DNA of 64,000 nucleotides from Neosynechococcus sphagnicola sy1 (GTDB lineage Bacteria > Cyanobacteriota > Cyanobacteriia > Neosynechococcales > Neosynechococcaceae): NCBI RefSeq assembly GCF_000775285.1, contig NZ_JJML01000002.1, positions 119,051 to 183,050 of the forward strand, written 5' to 3'. Positions 8,354 through 17,341 of the stretch are shown in pieces. A program made the translations under genes and the position numbers. Position 1 is the stretch's first letter. Each line of letters begins with the position of its first letter. The notes beneath the pieces were generated by a model. The model saw only the letters and a list, made by a program, of their open reading frames with translations, did no database searches and was not told the DNA's origin.

Positions 8354-9250
8354 CTATTGAGTCAGTCTGGGCGGCTCAAAAGCTGGCCGAGAAGGAGTCG
8401 ATGGAGCAGGCGGTGGGTCAGGAGCCTTGAACTCAATCTTTTTAGCCGTTGTGGTATGAGGGGATGTAAAGGCATTGGCGGCAATGGGAACATCCAGTTT
8501 CCAGTTCGAGAAGGCCACTTGATGCCGCAAGCGAGATGGATCGTCTTTGTAGACGGCACGAATCATCCGGGGCAGCTTATCAGTGGTGCCAATCCAGACC
8601 TGGGCGAATACCTTGTCATTGGCGATCGCGATTATGTCCGTGGTAGTACCGCCAATCACCTTCGACTGTCCAACGTAAAAGGCTGACTTCAGGCCATCGG
8701 TAATATCCTTGTAGAGATTGGCCACCAGCACATCCGTAAAGGGGAAATATACCGCCCCATCTTCGTAGGCGGCTTGGAGAGCCGCATCAATGGTAGGTGG
8801 TGCTTGCTTGATGGCAACCAGATTTTCATTGGGTGCAAAGGCCGTGATGGTTTTGCCATCGTAATAGAACTGTGAAGGGGGGCCGTCACCGGGGGAAATT
8901 ACCTTCAGTTTATCCGGACGTTGCAACGTGACATCTGAGGTCGTGGTGTAAACCAGGGGAGGCCCGATGCGACTGGGACTTTCGTAAGTGCTGACGGCAG
9001 TAAAGGTCATCGTCTGGGCAGCTGCAAGGCGATCGCTGGTCGCTTTTAAAATCGCCAGTGCTTTCGGTTCCAGGGCTGGCTGAGAACTCGCTGGAGTCGA
9101 TGGATTCTGCGCTGATGGTGACTTTGGCTGAGGGGTCTGAGCACTGGCCAGTTGACTTATCCAGAGGCCACTGAGCGGCAGCAAACAAACCTGGAGCAGA
9201 AACAGCCCAAGCATTGGCATACTTGTTTTGGATCGGTTCAATTTCTTCAT
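8354..9250 (-). CDS. DUF2092 exported protein (cassette 1, first gene)
   Basis: An exported protein of about 298 aa. The start is taken at ATG 9250 (MKKLNRS), giving a signal peptide ending near LASAQ; an upstream ATG at 9271 overlaps a transposase remnant. A Pro/Ser/Gln linker (about residues 38-60) precedes the DUF2092 domain: TFTAVSTYE, VTLQRPDKLKVI, FYYDGKTITAF, NLVAIKQAPPTIDAAL, FPFTDVLVANLY, and DKLPRMIRAVYKDDPS. The family resembles periplasmic lipoprotein-carrier (LolA-like) folds; binding of a lipid or lipoprotein is an inference. The C-terminus is Pro-rich. The Gly-rich gene follows 128 bp downstream. Confidence 0.8.
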   Translation of the reverse strand: MKKLNRSKTSMPMLGLFLLQVCLLPLSGLWISQLASAQTPQPKSPSAQNPSTPASSQPALEPKALAILKATSDRLAAAQTMTFTAVSTYESPSRIGPPLVYTTTSDVTLQRPDKLKVISPGDGPPSQFYYDGKTITAFAPNENLVAIKQAPPTIDAALQAAYEDGAVYFPFTDVLVANLYKDITDGLKSAFYVGQSKVIGGTTTDIIAIANDKVFAQVWIGTTDKLPRMIRAVYKDDPSRLRHQVAFSNWKLDVPIAANAFTSPHTTTAKKIEFKAPDPPPAPSTPSRPAFEPPRLTQ

Positions 9251-9263
9251 CTCAAGCACTCCT

Positions 9264-9509
9264 CTATGCATGACTCAGATGATGCGTAAACAATGTGAAT
9301 AGACAATGATCGATCCCTTCACCCTGGAACTCCATAATTTCTTCTTCTTTCAGTGGCCCAGATATTGCTGGCACGATCCACCCTTGAGCATTGATCCGCA
9401 GCATATGATCTCGATCTCGGGTGCGTTGGGGCAGCGTCGATGCCATCCGCAATTCTGCTAGGGTGCGCTCTTCCTCCTGAGTCAAAATAATCTGAATTGG
9501 TGCAGCCAT
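9264..9509 (-). pseudogene. IS630-type transposase remnant (N-terminal fragment)
   Basis: An 81-codon frame begins with the helix-turn-helix region of IS630-family transposases (ILTQEEERTLAELRMAST, RDRDHMLRINAQGW, VPAIS). After about residue 50 the homology stops and an unrelated tail follows (LKEEEIMEFQGEGID). The catalytic DDE domain is missing, so this is a dead fragment. It abuts the 5' end of the cassette-1 DUF2092 gene and may have supplied or displaced its promoter. Confidence 0.65.
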
Positions 9510-9717
9510 AAAGGCTACAGTGGCATCTCTCTGCTTCTATCTCTGCTTCTATCTTAGATTTAATTGCAGTTGTCTACTTCATTGCCAGGGTTGCTCAATC
9601 GCGATTGCATTGGACCATTACCATTACACTTCATTGCAGGATTTAAAGTCAGCAATCTCTCCGTGGTAACTTTCTGGGTGGTGAATGAACCGTGAAAGGC
9701 TAGAGAAGGAGAACACT

Positions 9718-9918
9718 TTGGATTCTATGTCTCATCAGATTCCACAACAGGCATTTCGTGAAGACTTCAGTGAGTACGTAGCTCACCTTCAGCTTCACAT
9801 GGCGTTACAGGCGCGCAATTTAGTTCCCTCCCTCACCCGCACCTCTGACAGTCGCGAGGCGTTACTCCACCAAACCCAAGCAACAGTGGAAAAGCTAGTT
9901 TCTCGACAATCCTGCTAA
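9718..9918 (+). CDS. Hypothetical protein, about 66 aa
   Basis: A short frame with a good AAGGAG box at about 9707-9712 before TTG 9718; in-frame ATGs at 9685 and 9727 are alternatives. The product is polar and helical (HQIPQQAFREDFSEYVAHLQ...), without signal peptide or membrane segment. I do not recognise the family. It stands alone between the transposase remnant and an MFS gene. Confidence 0.45.
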   Translation: MDSMSHQIPQQAFREDFSEYVAHLQLHMALQARNLVPSLTRTSDSREALLHQTQATVEKLVSRQSC

Positions 9919-10058
9919 AGTATCCATCCCCCTCACCCGTCTGGAGGGTTCCGGGCGATCGCCCCACCCATCATAATTGTCAGTAATCTAGCGAAGTGGA
10001 GCAGCTATGGCTCCAACCAAGGTTACTCAAATTAGGGCAGGGCTGAGGGCTTAGTATT

Positions 10059-11318
10059 TTGAAAAGTTTACGAACCTTGAGTCCCCAGCTCAGACGCAAT
10101 TTGCTGGTGCTGTTTGCGGCTGGGTTATTTTTTTGGTCAAGTTTAGCCTCCTTATTACCGACCCTACCGCTCTATGTGCAGGCCATTGGGGGCAGCAACC
10201 ATGACATTGGTCTGGTCATGGGGTCATTTGCCATTGGTCTACTGTTGTCTCGGCGGTGGTTAGGACAGATGGCAGATCGACGGGGGCGAAAAATTGTGAT
10301 GCTGATAGGCATGGCAGCCGTGGCAATCGCCCCATTGGGATATTTGTTGATTCAATTCATCCCCCTGCTGATGGTGGTGCGTGCCTTTCACGGCTTGAGC
10401 ATCGCTGCCTTTGCCATGGCCTATGCTGCTTTGGTAACGGATTTGGCACCTGATGAGCATCGTGGGGAAATCATTGGTTACATGAGCTTAGTCAACCCTG
10501 TCGGTGTGGCGTTTGGCCCCGCGATGGGTGGTTTTTTGCAGGAATGGCTCGGTTACACACCGTTGTTTATCCTCTCATCGGGTTTGGGACTACTGGGTTG
10601 GATTTGTACGATGCAGATCCAAGAGCCCAGGATTGCTGCCATAGAATCGACACTGCCCCCGCATCCCTCCACCCAGTCTCCAGAGGCTGATCAGTTTTGG
10701 AGCCTACTCCTCAGTCCTCGACTGCGGATTCCGACCCTAGTCATGTTGCTCATTGGGCTGGCCTTCGGTGTGCTCAGTACCTTTGTGCCGTTGTACATCA
10801 AAGAGAGTCAGGTTGCCCTCAACCCAGGGTTGTTCTATGCCGCCGCCGCGATCGCCAGTTTTGGGGTGCGAGTACTCACCGGGCAAGCATCGGATCACTA
10901 TGGTCGCGGTTTATTTATCACCATGAGCCTGGGCTTTTACACCCTAGCCATGTCAATTTTGAGTCTTGCAACCGAGGCTGAAATGTTTTTGCTGGCAGGG
11001 GTGATGGAAGGCATGGGCAGTGGCATCCTGATTCCCATGGTGGTGGCCTTGATGAGCGATCGCTCCTTCCCCCATGAACGGGGACGGGTTTTTAGCCTTT
11101 GCATGGGGGGGTTCGACCTAGGCTTAATCATTGCAGGGCCTGCCCTGGGATTCTTTGCCGAACAGATTGGCTACCGGGGATTGTTTCAATTGGCCGCAGG
11201 TTTGTCCCTGCTGGCGGTTGTAACCTTCTTAACCCAGTCCAGCAAAGATATCCCACGTTCCCTCCGATTTGCAGTGGGGAGGGATGAAGATGCCTATGCA
11301 ATTAAAGCTTCTGAATGA
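10059..11318 (+). CDS. MFS transporter, 419 aa
   Basis: Intact inner-membrane carrier with 12 predicted helices. The A-loop motif is present in the form GQMADRRGRKIVM after helix 2, with a partial repeat (GQASDHYGRGLFI) after helix 8. The family also holds drug and metabolite exporters; the substrate cannot be told. The start is TTG 10059. The C-terminal tail is soluble and acidic. It is followed by a convergent oxidoreductase gene 9 bp away. Confidence 0.85.
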   Translation: MKSLRTLSPQLRRNLLVLFAAGLFFWSSLASLLPTLPLYVQAIGGSNHDIGLVMGSFAIGLLLSRRWLGQMADRRGRKIVMLIGMAAVAIAPLGYLLIQFIPLLMVVRAFHGLSIAAFAMAYAALVTDLAPDEHRGEIIGYMSLVNPVGVAFGPAMGGFLQEWLGYTPLFILSSGLGLLGWICTMQIQEPRIAAIESTLPPHPSTQSPEADQFWSLLLSPRLRIPTLVMLLIGLAFGVLSTFVPLYIKESQVALNPGLFYAAAAIASFGVRVLTGQASDHYGRGLFITMSLGFYTLAMSILSLATEAEMFLLAGVMEGMGSGILIPMVVALMSDRSFPHERGRVFSLCMGGFDLGLIIAGPALGFFAEQIGYRGLFQLAAGLSLLAVVTFLTQSSKDIPRSLRFAVGRDEDAYAIKASE

Positions 11319-11327
11319 TGATGAACT

Positions 11328-12260
11328 TCACGCTTTGACCTGAAGCACAATCTTTCCCCGTGTATGTCCGTTCTGGCTTAAATGGTGTGCCTCGGCGACC
11401 TGACTCAGGGGAAGCACAACCTCAACAATCGGAGTTACCTGGCCTGCGTCAATCAGTTGGGCGATCGCGGTTAACCAATCCCCTCGCGGTTGAATAAAGA
11501 CAAAGGCACTGCGACAATTATGGGCGGCGGCTGTTTCTTCGGGTGGGGGTGTCACAACCGAAACTAGCATCCCACCAGGTTTCACAACCTGCCACGATCT
11601 CGCTTGCACTTCTCCCCCCATGGTGTCAAACACCACATCGACCGGATCCACCACGGTTTCAAATGCAGTGGTCTGGTAATCCACCACCTCGGTTGCTCCC
11701 AACTGCATCAGGAAGTCTCGGTTCCGCGCTGAACCTGTGCCAATGACCTCAGCCCCTTTCCACCGGGCCAATTGCACTGCATAGGTTCCAACCCCACCCG
11801 CTGCCGCATGGATCAAGACCCGTTGCCCTGCAGTCAACTGTGCCGTTTCAAACAGTGCATGCCATGCCGTGATTGCGGCGAGCGGAACCGCCGCTGCATG
11901 GACATGATCAATACTTGTGGGTTTGAAGGCAACTTCGGAAGCCTTGACAGCAACGTACTCGGCATAGGTACCATCGCGTTCAATATTCGGACGAGAGTAG
12001 ACGTGATCTCCTGGATTAAAGGTCGTGACCTTAGCACCCACCGCTTCCACAACCCCTGAAACATCCCAGCCTAAGATCAGCGGCAGTTGGTGATGCAGAA
12101 AACCTTGGAGATAGCCCTCCCGAATTTTCCAGTCAACCGGATTAACGGCAGCAGCATAAACCTGAATCAGTACATCGTCGTCTGCAATTTCCGGTCGTGG
12201 TGCGTCTTCGTAGCTCAGAACCTCAGAACCTCCGTAGGTGTGAATGCGTACTGCTTTCAT
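11328..12260 (-). CDS. NADP-dependent quinone oxidoreductase-like protein (MDR family)
   Basis: Medium-chain dehydrogenase/reductase of the zinc-free quinone oxidoreductase type. It has the GroES-like N-terminus (MKAVRIHTYGGSEVL, AAVNPVDWKIREG), the LGWDVSGVVEAVG segment, and the nucleotide-binding motif HAAAGGVGTYAVQLA. No structural zinc cysteines are seen. ATG 12260 is preferred because GGAGAGGG lies just upstream; ATG 12332 would add 24 unrelated residues. Probably reduces quinones or enones with NADPH; the true substrate is unknown. Confidence 0.85.
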   Translation of the reverse strand: MKAVRIHTYGGSEVLSYEDAPRPEIADDDVLIQVYAAAVNPVDWKIREGYLQGFLHHQLPLILGWDVSGVVEAVGAKVTTFNPGDHVYSRPNIERDGTYAEYVAVKASEVAFKPTSIDHVHAAAVPLAAITAWHALFETAQLTAGQRVLIHAAAGGVGTYAVQLARWKGAEVIGTGSARNRDFLMQLGATEVVDYQTTAFETVVDPVDVVFDTMGGEVQARSWQVVKPGGMLVSVVTPPPEETAAAHNCRSAFVFIQPRGDWLTAIAQLIDAGQVTPIVEVVLPLSQVAEAHHLSQNGHTRGKIVLQVKA

Positions 12261-12400
12261 CACAACCCTCTCCAATTTCACGCCAATATGTTTCCCATAT
12301 TGTAAGAAAGCCCCCTCAAAATAAGGAGCCACACTCTCAATTCTGAGGCGGCAACCCTAGCGTTTTGCAGTAATGATAGAGCCACTCACTTTTACTACTG

Positions 12401-13195
12401 CTATGAATTCACAACCTGGTAAACCACATCACCATTTTGATAGAAAGGCTGATAAATCACCCCACTACACTCAAACAGTTGAGTCCCATTGCTGTTGGTC
12501 GCAGTGCAACCATCGGGCAGATAGCTAACCACCGCTCCCTCGGGAGGGGCAGTGACAATATAGGAACTACCGTTGGGCTGCACATAAATTCCATCTGAAT
12601 ATAAATATTCTGACCCCCCGACAACTAGGGTGCTGTAATTGGGGGGGGGAGTACTCAGCGCAGCTCCAATTGCCAAACTTGTGCCAAAGGCAGCCAATCC
12701 CCATCCAGGGGGAGTATAGTATCCTCGCCCATACCAGCCACCCCCAGCTCCCCAGCAATTGGAGCGACATCCCCCTGCATACCAGTTTTGATCACGATTA
12801 ATATTTCTATTAACATTAACCGTGTTACCCGATATATTGCGGTTAACATTTCCTGAATTCTGAATATTGCGGTTAACATTTCCTGAATTCTGAATATTGC
12901 GGTTAACATTTCCTGAATTCTGAATATTGCGGTTAACATTTCCTGAATTCTGAATATTGCGATTTTGTAAATTAGAATTTGTGGGTCGGTTAAAATTGCT
13001 AACATTACCTTGATTTTGCAAATTCACCCTCGTATTTCCCCCACCACTAAAACGAGCCCCGCCACCAGGAGATCCACCGCTACGCCCACCGCCACCGCCA
13101 CGCCCACCGCCACCGCGAGCAAAGGCAAAATCATAGGGAGATAGAGTAATGCCAAAAATTAATGTCAGGCAAATGGATAAGATTGGGTGTTTCAT
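12401..13195 (-). CDS. Secreted Gly/Asn-rich repeat protein (cassette 2, second gene)
   Basis: A 264-aa exported protein of unknown function. A signal peptide (ending near DFAFA) is followed by a Gly/Arg-rich stretch, then an Asn-rich region with four exact copies of NIQNSGNVNR (about residues 79-118). A two-cysteine segment (CRSNCWG), a hydrophobic stretch (LAAFGTSLAIGAALS) and a C-terminal beta-rich domain (YLYSDGIYVQPNGSSYIV, GVIYQPFYQNGDVVYQVV) follow, resembling DUF6515-type tails. The plan, and the position behind a DUF2092 gene, repeat those of the 7542-8225 gene although the repeat motifs differ. Confidence 0.75.
   Translation of the reverse strand: MKHPILSICLTLIFGITLSPYDFAFARGGGGRGGGGGRSGGSPGGGARFSGGGNTRVNLQNQGNVSNFNRPTNSNLQNRNIQNSGNVNRNIQNSGNVNRNIQNSGNVNRNIQNSGNVNRNISGNTVNVNRNINRDQNWYAGGCRSNCWGAGGGWYGRGYYTPPGWGLAAFGTSLAIGAALSTPPPNYSTLVVGGSEYLYSDGIYVQPNGSSYIVTAPPEGAVVSYLPDGCTATNSNGTQLFECSGVIYQPFYQNGDVVYQVVNS
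12841..12960 (-). repeat. Coding tandem repeat, 4 x 30 bp
   Basis: Four identical 30-bp units (12841, 12871, 12901, 12931) encode the decapeptide NIQNSGNVNR. There is no sequence between the units and the frame is kept, so this is expansion inside a gene. Confidence 0.95.
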
Positions 13196-13275
13196 AACGA
13201 TGGCACATGCACTATAAAAGTTGTTATCTATACAGGCGATTGACTACGATTCTCTAAAGAAAAAGGCATAGAGGC

Positions 13276-14076
13276 TTACTTCTTTGGTAAATCGTTTGTA
13301 TGATCAATCTGGAGAAAATTAATCTGACCTGCGTCCGGAGGTGCAACAAAGGAAAATGAGTTTTTAGGAATCGTAGGATTAGAGTTCCAGTTAGAAAAAA
13401 TCGCTGTGTATTGAGGCTGACTTGGTTGATCTTTGTAAGTGATTACAATTTTGAGGGGAATGGCCTTTTCTCCCTCCCTCACCCACAACTGCCAATCCCG
13501 ATCCTTACCGGTAATAAACAAATGATGGGCAGGTGTGCGATTAACAAAACCTGAGCCGACATATTCAATATGCTCAATATTGCCCCGAATAATTTTGCAA
13601 GGATCGCTAACAACTAAATTTGAGAGCGGCAAAGTAATGCCGTATTGTGTTTCGAGCAGAGCAACCGTGTCGTCTATGGTAGCTGGAGCAGGTTGAGTGG
13701 CATAGAGATTATCGTCAGTATTTAACCATGTAAAAGTCTTGCCATCGTAGTAGAAACGGGTATTTCTTTGATCACCCTTATAATCAACCTGTAAACTGTT
13801 AGGCTTTCGTACTTTGACAATCTGGTAAGCGCTGTATTGTACTTTCTGCCCAGAGTTCAATACATTATCGTAGGTAATATCAAGATCAAAGCTAAAGAAT
13901 TTCTGAGCCTTCAAGAAATTACAGGTCTGACTAAAAATTTGATTTGCTCGAGCATCCGGCGAGGGGTTAAATGAGACAGGTTGGGCAGCAACTACTAGTG
14001 GACTAGACAACAGAATAGTGCCGACAATAAAAATACTGTTGATGATATGCATTGGCCAGTACAAAAATGAGTTCAA
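13276..14076 (-). CDS. DUF2092 exported protein (cassette 2, first gene)
   Basis: A paralogue of the 8354-9250 product. The start may be 14076 or ATG 14052, the latter opening a standard signal peptide (MHIINSIFIVGTILLSSPLV, cut near VVAAQ). The domain shows SFDLDITYD, VRKPNSLQVDYKG, RFYYDGKTFTWL, DNLYATQPAPATIDDTV, YGITLPLSNLVVSDP and IPLKIVITYKDQPSQP, the same order as in the first copy. Sequence identity is modest, so the duplication is old or the copies were acquired separately. The repeat-protein gene follows 80 bp downstream. Confidence 0.8.
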   Translation of the reverse strand: MNSFLYWPMHIINSIFIVGTILLSSPLVVAAQPVSFNPSPDARANQIFSQTCNFLKAQKFFSFDLDITYDNVLNSGQKVQYSAYQIVKVRKPNSLQVDYKGDQRNTRFYYDGKTFTWLNTDDNLYATQPAPATIDDTVALLETQYGITLPLSNLVVSDPCKIIRGNIEHIEYVGSGFVNRTPAHHLFITGKDRDWQLWVREGEKAIPLKIVITYKDQPSQPQYTAIFSNWNSNPTIPKNSFSFVAPPDAGQINFLQIDHTNDLPKK

Positions 14077-14195
14077 AAGTCTTATTTCAGCACACTAGTA
14101 TGTGTGATATTAATACCAATTATACAATGGTTAGAGGAAGCAGCGGGATGATGACAAGGATTTACGCAGCAGTTGAGGTCAAGGTGCTGGACTAG

Positions 14196-14375
14196 AGTAG
14201 GTGGGGTAAGTTAGAAGGCAAGCAATCGTTGATTGTTCGCCAACTCACCCGCCGCATTGGCACCCTATCACCTGGGTTACTGACTCAACTCCAAGGGTTA
14301 TCCCTAGAGCAAGTGGAGGCTTTGTTAGATTTTGCCACCCCGTCCGATCTAGATAACTGGTTCAAATCTTTTTAA
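14196..14375 (+). pseudogene. DUF4351 C-terminal remnant of a PD-(D/E)XK transposase-like gene
   Basis: A 60-codon frame fragment without start ends in a typical DUF4351 tail: EGKQSLIVRQLTRRIG, LTQLQGLSLEQVEALLDFA and a terminal LDNWF. Full-length relatives of about 250-300 aa carry an Rpn-like PD-(D/E)XK nuclease domain upstream, which is absent here; an in-frame stop lies at 14193-14195. The remnant sits upstream of cassette 2. The remaining gap (14077-14450) shows nothing else. Confidence 0.7.
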
Positions 14376-14450
14376 GGGGTGGGGACAACGGTTCTGGGCG
14401 CAGGCGCTTCGCTGGCTACGTCCAGATAAACTGCCATACCACTTACCCCA

Positions 14451-15647
14451 CTAACCGCGATGAACTTGAGCATAAACCCGTCCCTTCCAAGCTCCCCCCT
14501 GGCCGCGCCAGTGGCGCAGAGCCGAATCCAAGGTCATCAGGGTATACAACAGGGCGATCGCGGGTAAGCTGAAGGCCCAGAGAGGCAGACAGCCATAGAA
14601 GCGAACCATCGGTAGATAGGCGATCGCCATCACCAGCCAGCCGATGCTGCCCACCAGCGCCAGCGGCCAATTGCCAGTGAACACCCCCGAGATCGTTGCC
14701 AAGGGAGGCAGCAAATAGATCAGGGTCATCGCCAGCAGGGTGCCAACCAGTAGCCCAGGGGAATACTGTAACTGGGTAAAGGCAGTGCGGGCCACCATAT
14801 TCCAGATTGTCGCCAGAGAGTCGTAGGGACGCAGGCTCTGGGTCAAGGTCGTCAGCCCTAGCCAAATGCCCGTCGGGCGGCTGGGATCGGCACGGGTCGA
14901 TTTCACCTGCTGGGCCAAGGTACAGTCGTCAATCAAGGCTTCCTTCAGCACTTGTAGGCCACCGATTCGCCCAAGGGCAGCCTGTCGCATCAGAATACAG
15001 CCCCCGGCGGCGGCGGCCAAGGGATGGTCGGGGCGATTCACCCAACGAAATGGATATAGCTTGGCAAAGAAAAATACAAAGGCGGGGATCAGAAATTGCT
15101 CCCAGAAACTCTGACACCGCAGTTTCACCATCAGGGAGACGAGATCTAACTGTTCCATCTCTGCCTTTGCCACCAACCGCCAAAGATTCTGGGGATCATG
15201 CTCAATATCAGCATCGGTGAGCAGGAGATAGTCGGGAGGGGGCATCAGAGTCTGCGCTTGCCGGGTCCCCTGTTCCATCGCCCACAGTTTACCCGTCCAG
15301 CCCTGGGGGAGTGGTGCCCCAGCCAGGATCTGGAGTTGAGACGTTTTCCCGAGGGCGATCGCAACTTCCTGAGCGACCATGGTGGTGCCATCGCTGCTCT
15401 GGTCATCCACGAGAATAACTGTCAACTGACCGGGATAGTCCTGTATCAGTAGCGATCGCAGGGTTGTCGGCAAGACATCGGCCTCATTGCGAGCCGGAAT
15501 CACCGCACAAATGGTTGGGTAGTAGGGTAAATCGGGAGGGATGGCGGCGAGTTGTTGATCGGTGCGCCAAAACTGCCCCCGCCCTAGCAGCAGGCCCAGC
15601 CAAATTACCAAGGAGAGGGTCGTGAGTCCCAAACCAACGAGATTCAT
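14451..15647 (-). CDS. hpnB: HpnB-like family 2 glycosyltransferase
   Basis: Membrane glycosyltransferase of 398 aa resembling the hopanoid-associated protein HpnB. An N-terminal helix (LGLTTLSLVIWLGLLLG) is followed by the GT2 core: CAVIPARNEADVLPTTLRS, ILVDDQSSDGT, the metal-binding LLTDADIEHDP, and LIDDCTLAQQVK with the acceptor-side acidic pair. Three or four C-terminal helices complete it. Transfer of a sugar to a lipid acceptor is the family expectation; no hopanoid genes are in the window, so the pathway is unproven. Confidence 0.8.
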   Translation of the reverse strand: MNLVGLGLTTLSLVIWLGLLLGRGQFWRTDQQLAAIPPDLPYYPTICAVIPARNEADVLPTTLRSLLIQDYPGQLTVILVDDQSSDGTTMVAQEVAIALGKTSQLQILAGAPLPQGWTGKLWAMEQGTRQAQTLMPPPDYLLLTDADIEHDPQNLWRLVAKAEMEQLDLVSLMVKLRCQSFWEQFLIPAFVFFFAKLYPFRWVNRPDHPLAAAAGGCILMRQAALGRIGGLQVLKEALIDDCTLAQQVKSTRADPSRPTGIWLGLTTLTQSLRPYDSLATIWNMVARTAFTQLQYSPGLLVGTLLAMTLIYLLPPLATISGVFTGNWPLALVGSIGWLVMAIAYLPMVRFYGCLPLWAFSLPAIALLYTLMTLDSALRHWRGQGGAWKGRVYAQVHRG

Positions 15648-15712
15648 AGGCAGCGCGTTCGTCGATAGGGTATATCTTAATCTTTGGATACTGGCCTACT
15701 CTAACTGCTGAT

Positions 15713-16465
15713 ATGACCTACTGTCTGGGAATTATTACCCAATCTGGCCTCGTGATGGCTGCTGATTCCCGCACCAATGCTGGCGTGGATCATATTTCGA
15801 CCTATTTGAAGTTGTTTGACTTTTCCCAATCAGAGGAGCGAGTGCTCTTGATTTGCACTGCTGGCAACCTGTCGATTACCCAGGCTGTGATCGCCGCCTT
15901 GCAGCGGGATTTAAAGCTGCCAGATGGTATTAATTTGCATAACTTGCCGACCCTGTACGAGGTCGCTCGCTACATCGGCGGTAAACTGCGATCGATGGAG
16001 GAACAGGATCGCCCCTGGCTGCAAAAAGATGGCATTGACTTTCAGTGCAACCTCCTCCTGGGGGGTCAGATTAAAGGAGAAGAAGCCGGTCTGTACCTGA
16101 TCTATAGCCAAGGCAACTGCATCCAAGCCACCCGAGAAACGCCCTTTCTCCAAGTGGGGGAAACAAAATATGGCAAGCCAATCCTGGATCGCACCTTGAA
16201 CTATGAGACTCCTCTAGCTGCGGCGGCCAAGTGTGCCCTGCTCTCCATCGACTCGACAATGAAATCGAATATTTCTGTAGCTCCTCCGATCAACCTGGTG
16301 ATGTATGAGGCCAACACCTTCCAGGTGCAGCACAGTCTGCGCCTACCCGTCGGTGACCCCTACCTAGTACAGATCCGTAAGTACTGGGAGACATCCCTCA
16401 AGGTAGCCTTTGAAGGCATGCCGGAGATTGATTGGCATCCTCAGGCAACGAACCCCAAGGGCTAG
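15713..16465 (+). CDS. Anbu-type proteasome-like peptidase
   Basis: Protein of 250 aa of the Anbu (ancestral beta subunit) family, relatives of proteasome beta subunits and HslV. Removal of Met1 would expose Thr (M-TYCLGIITQSGLVMAADSR), the N-terminal nucleophile, with the Asp of MAADSRT and a Lys at KLFDF in the expected active-site places. Elsewhere Anbu genes sit beside transglutaminase, alpha-E and ATP-grasp genes; none is adjacent here. It is divergent from the hpnB-like gene. Confidence 0.85.
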   Translation: MTYCLGIITQSGLVMAADSRTNAGVDHISTYLKLFDFSQSEERVLLICTAGNLSITQAVIAALQRDLKLPDGINLHNLPTLYEVARYIGGKLRSMEEQDRPWLQKDGIDFQCNLLLGGQIKGEEAGLYLIYSQGNCIQATRETPFLQVGETKYGKPILDRTLNYETPLAAAAKCALLSIDSTMKSNISVAPPINLVMYEANTFQVQHSLRLPVGDPYLVQIRKYWETSLKVAFEGMPEIDWHPQATNPKG

Positions 16466-16653
16466 GACGCTGTTAACTTTTGTGGGATGGCGTGTCAGGC
16501 AGTTTCCCAGAATCGGCGTTTGACCGTCTGAATCCTGTCCTCATCTGCCTGAGTAGCGCTATAAAAGGGGGGAGTTTTTTCAGGGTTTTTCACCCATCCC
16601 CAAAATCTTCCCAGACCGCTCGCGCCATCATCCCTATCCGGGAGCGATCGCCG

Positions 16654-17193
16654 TTAGTTCCGTGCCAACCACTTCTGACCGTTCAAGCGCTGCATTAAAC
16701 CAAACACCAGCAGATCGAGGGTGACTTTGCGTTCATCGCCCAAAAATGGCTCCAGGATACTTGCCTGGGTACCATTATCGGTACAGGAAAATGCCCGTTG
16801 CCCTTGAATATCGGCGGCCAGAAAGTACAGATTAAACTGCCGCTGCCCCCGTGCCCAGGAACCCACCACTTGCCAAGACTCAGTCTTTTCCAGCCCCCGC
16901 ACCGGCAGCGTTTGGTTGACAAAATCAAGTTGCAGATCGGAAATGCCAAGGGCTGTAAAGGCTTTGCCAATGGCGGGGAGATAATCCTGGGGGATAAACT
17001 CGGCAAAGGGCTTATCCTCCACTGCTGGAGCTTTTTCTTTTTTGGGCTTCGCCGCTGGCTTGGTGTCTGCAGCCGTTTCTGCGACCGTTGTCTCTGCAGC
17101 TACTTTGGCGACCTTCGGCTTGGCGGGCTTCACATCTGAGGCCGCATCAGCGCTGGATGCTGGGCTCACCTTGGGCGTTGTCTCTTCTGCCAT
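16654..17193 (-). CDS. DUF2996 protein
   Basis: Cyanobacterial and plastid-lineage protein of unknown function. ATG 17193 (MAEETTPK) is preferred over ATG 17244. Residues 1-70 are a low-complexity Ala/Lys/Pro/Thr region (KPAKPKVAKVAAE...), and the conserved domain follows: PFAEFIPQDYLPAIGKAF, LDFVNQTLPV, WQVVGSWARGQRQFNLYF and FLGDERKVTLDLLVFGLMQR. It is soluble, with no targeting signal. It lies downstream of the SRPBCC gene in the same direction. Confidence 0.8.
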   Translation of the reverse strand: MAEETTPKVSPASSADAASDVKPAKPKVAKVAAETTVAETAADTKPAAKPKKEKAPAVEDKPFAEFIPQDYLPAIGKAFTALGISDLQLDFVNQTLPVRGLEKTESWQVVGSWARGQRQFNLYFLAADIQGQRAFSCTDNGTQASILEPFLGDERKVTLDLLVFGLMQRLNGQKWLARN

Positions 17194-17341
17194 TGCTATG
17201 TCCTCGGAGAAATCTGAAATATGGATTGCAGTTCCATCACTCACGGGCGATCGCCGGTCAGCTGTTATCTATTCAAGCGTAACTTCAGGCATTTGATGAC
17301 AGCGTTGGTTCAAAAACAATGATTCCACCCCCCAAAGGGAG

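Noticed and set aside
12841..12960. CRISPR-like array of 30-bp repeats
   Set aside because: No spacers, and the repeat lies in frame inside a gene with a signal peptide.
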